DNA of 7,050 bases, taken from NCBI GenBank assembly GCA_964594115.1, contig CAZQLD010000025.1, forward strand, positions 1-7,050, in the 5' to 3' direction. The notes under the pieces are model-generated. The model was not told where the DNA came from. It worked only from the letters and a program-made list of their open reading frames with translations, and did no database searches. Below, piece by piece: positions 6,746 through 7,050 of the stretch (its first letter is position 1; every line of letters begins with the position of its first letter). Position numbers and translations under genes: made by a program. This stretch comes from MFWN01 sp964594115 (lineage in GTDB: Archaea; Nanobdellota; Nanobdellia; Pacearchaeales; GW2011-AR1).

Positions 6746-6751
6746 GAGGGG
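6746..6751 (+). promoter_or_regulatory. Shine-Dalgarno-like site of the third gene
   Basis: GAGGGG lies 13 bases before the ATG at 6765, a long gap similar to the 14 bases before the preceding gene. An in-frame TAG at 6759-6761 rules out any start further upstream and so settles the choice of ATG. Confidence 0.5.
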
Positions 6752-6764
6752 AAAATAATAGAAA

Positions 6765-7050
6765 ATGGATAACAAAGTTAGTTTATTAAATGCACTGTTC
6801 ATAATAGTTTTTAGTTTGGCAATAATGTTTTTATTTGTAAATGTAAATGCAGCAGATCCTGAAGGGCCAGATGATTTGGATGTGATGTCAAATGTTACTA
6901 AAAATACCACTGATGCGAAAGTGATAAATATTTCTGGTGGCAGAATTGCCACACTTGACCTTAATGCAACAATCCGAAATACAAGGTGGAAGGCTTTTAT
7001 TGGAAATGTTACTGGAATGTATACTTTAGATGATGCTGCAGGCTCTACAA
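6765..7050 (+). CDS. Secreted surface protein, WQ-FYVEL family paralogue (3' end outside window)
   Basis: The first 95 residues are visible and the frame is open to the window end. Residues 1-29 are a signal peptide with a hydrophobic core (ALFIIVFSLAIMFLFV) and probable cleavage near VNA or NAA before DPEG. The mature start (PEGPDDLDVMSNVTKNTT) is acidic and then glycosylation-rich, with sequons at Asn43, 47, 55, 67 and 81. Residues 75-92, WKAFIGNVTGMYTLDDAA, correspond to WQGYFGNVSGTIQLADIN in the preceding protein and to the first residues of the C-terminal module of the giant protein. It is therefore a probable paralogue of its neighbour, which suggests a tandem family cluster. Total length and C-terminus cannot be seen, so a stalk or repeat region downstream is possible. 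Function is unknown. Confidence 0.85.
   Translation, partial: MDNKVSLLNALFIIVFSLAIMFLFVNVNAADPEGPDDLDVMSNVTKNTTDAKVINISGGRIATLDLNATIRNTRWKAFIGNVTGMYTLDDAAGST

Noticed and set aside
6701..6952. Minus-strand open frame over the start of the third gene
   Set aside because: The + strand there has a signal peptide, a start fixed by an upstream stop and a clear paralogue next door; the minus-strand frame has none of these.

Overview
The window is AT-rich and looks archaeal, most likely from a DPANN-type genome (Pacearchaeota or Woesearchaeota-like). This rests on three things: an archaeal BRE/TATA promoter in place of bacterial -35/-10 boxes, T-run terminators, and secreted proteins packed with N-X-S/T glycosylation sequons. 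The lineage is judged from the style of these proteins and was not tested by any search.

All three genes lie on the + strand and encode secreted or surface proteins. Bases 1-5777 are the 3' part of one very large gene; its reading frame is open from the first full codon at base 3, so its start lies upstream of the window. The visible 1924 residues read, in order: the end of one domain, a fibronectin-III-like domain, an Ig-like domain, a nested block carrying an inserted DNRLRE domain, ten tandem Ig-like domains of two alternating types, a CARDB domain, and a C-terminal domain that I call the WQ-FYVEL module. Bases 5778-5942 hold a T-run terminator, a strong TATA promoter and a ribosome-binding region. 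Bases 5943-6677 encode a complete 244-residue secreted protein that is mostly a stand-alone WQ-FYVEL module. A second T-rich terminator and a short spacer follow. A third gene starts at 6765 and runs off the window end; it has a signal peptide and the beginning of the same module.

The genes therefore look like a surface-protein cluster built on one shared module: a long, heavily glycosylated, disulfide-braced stalk ending in the module, beside two small secreted proteins made mainly of it. My inference is that the module mediates assembly or attachment at the cell surface, because the large protein has no C-terminal membrane anchor. No enzyme, RNA gene, mobile element or CRISPR array was found.
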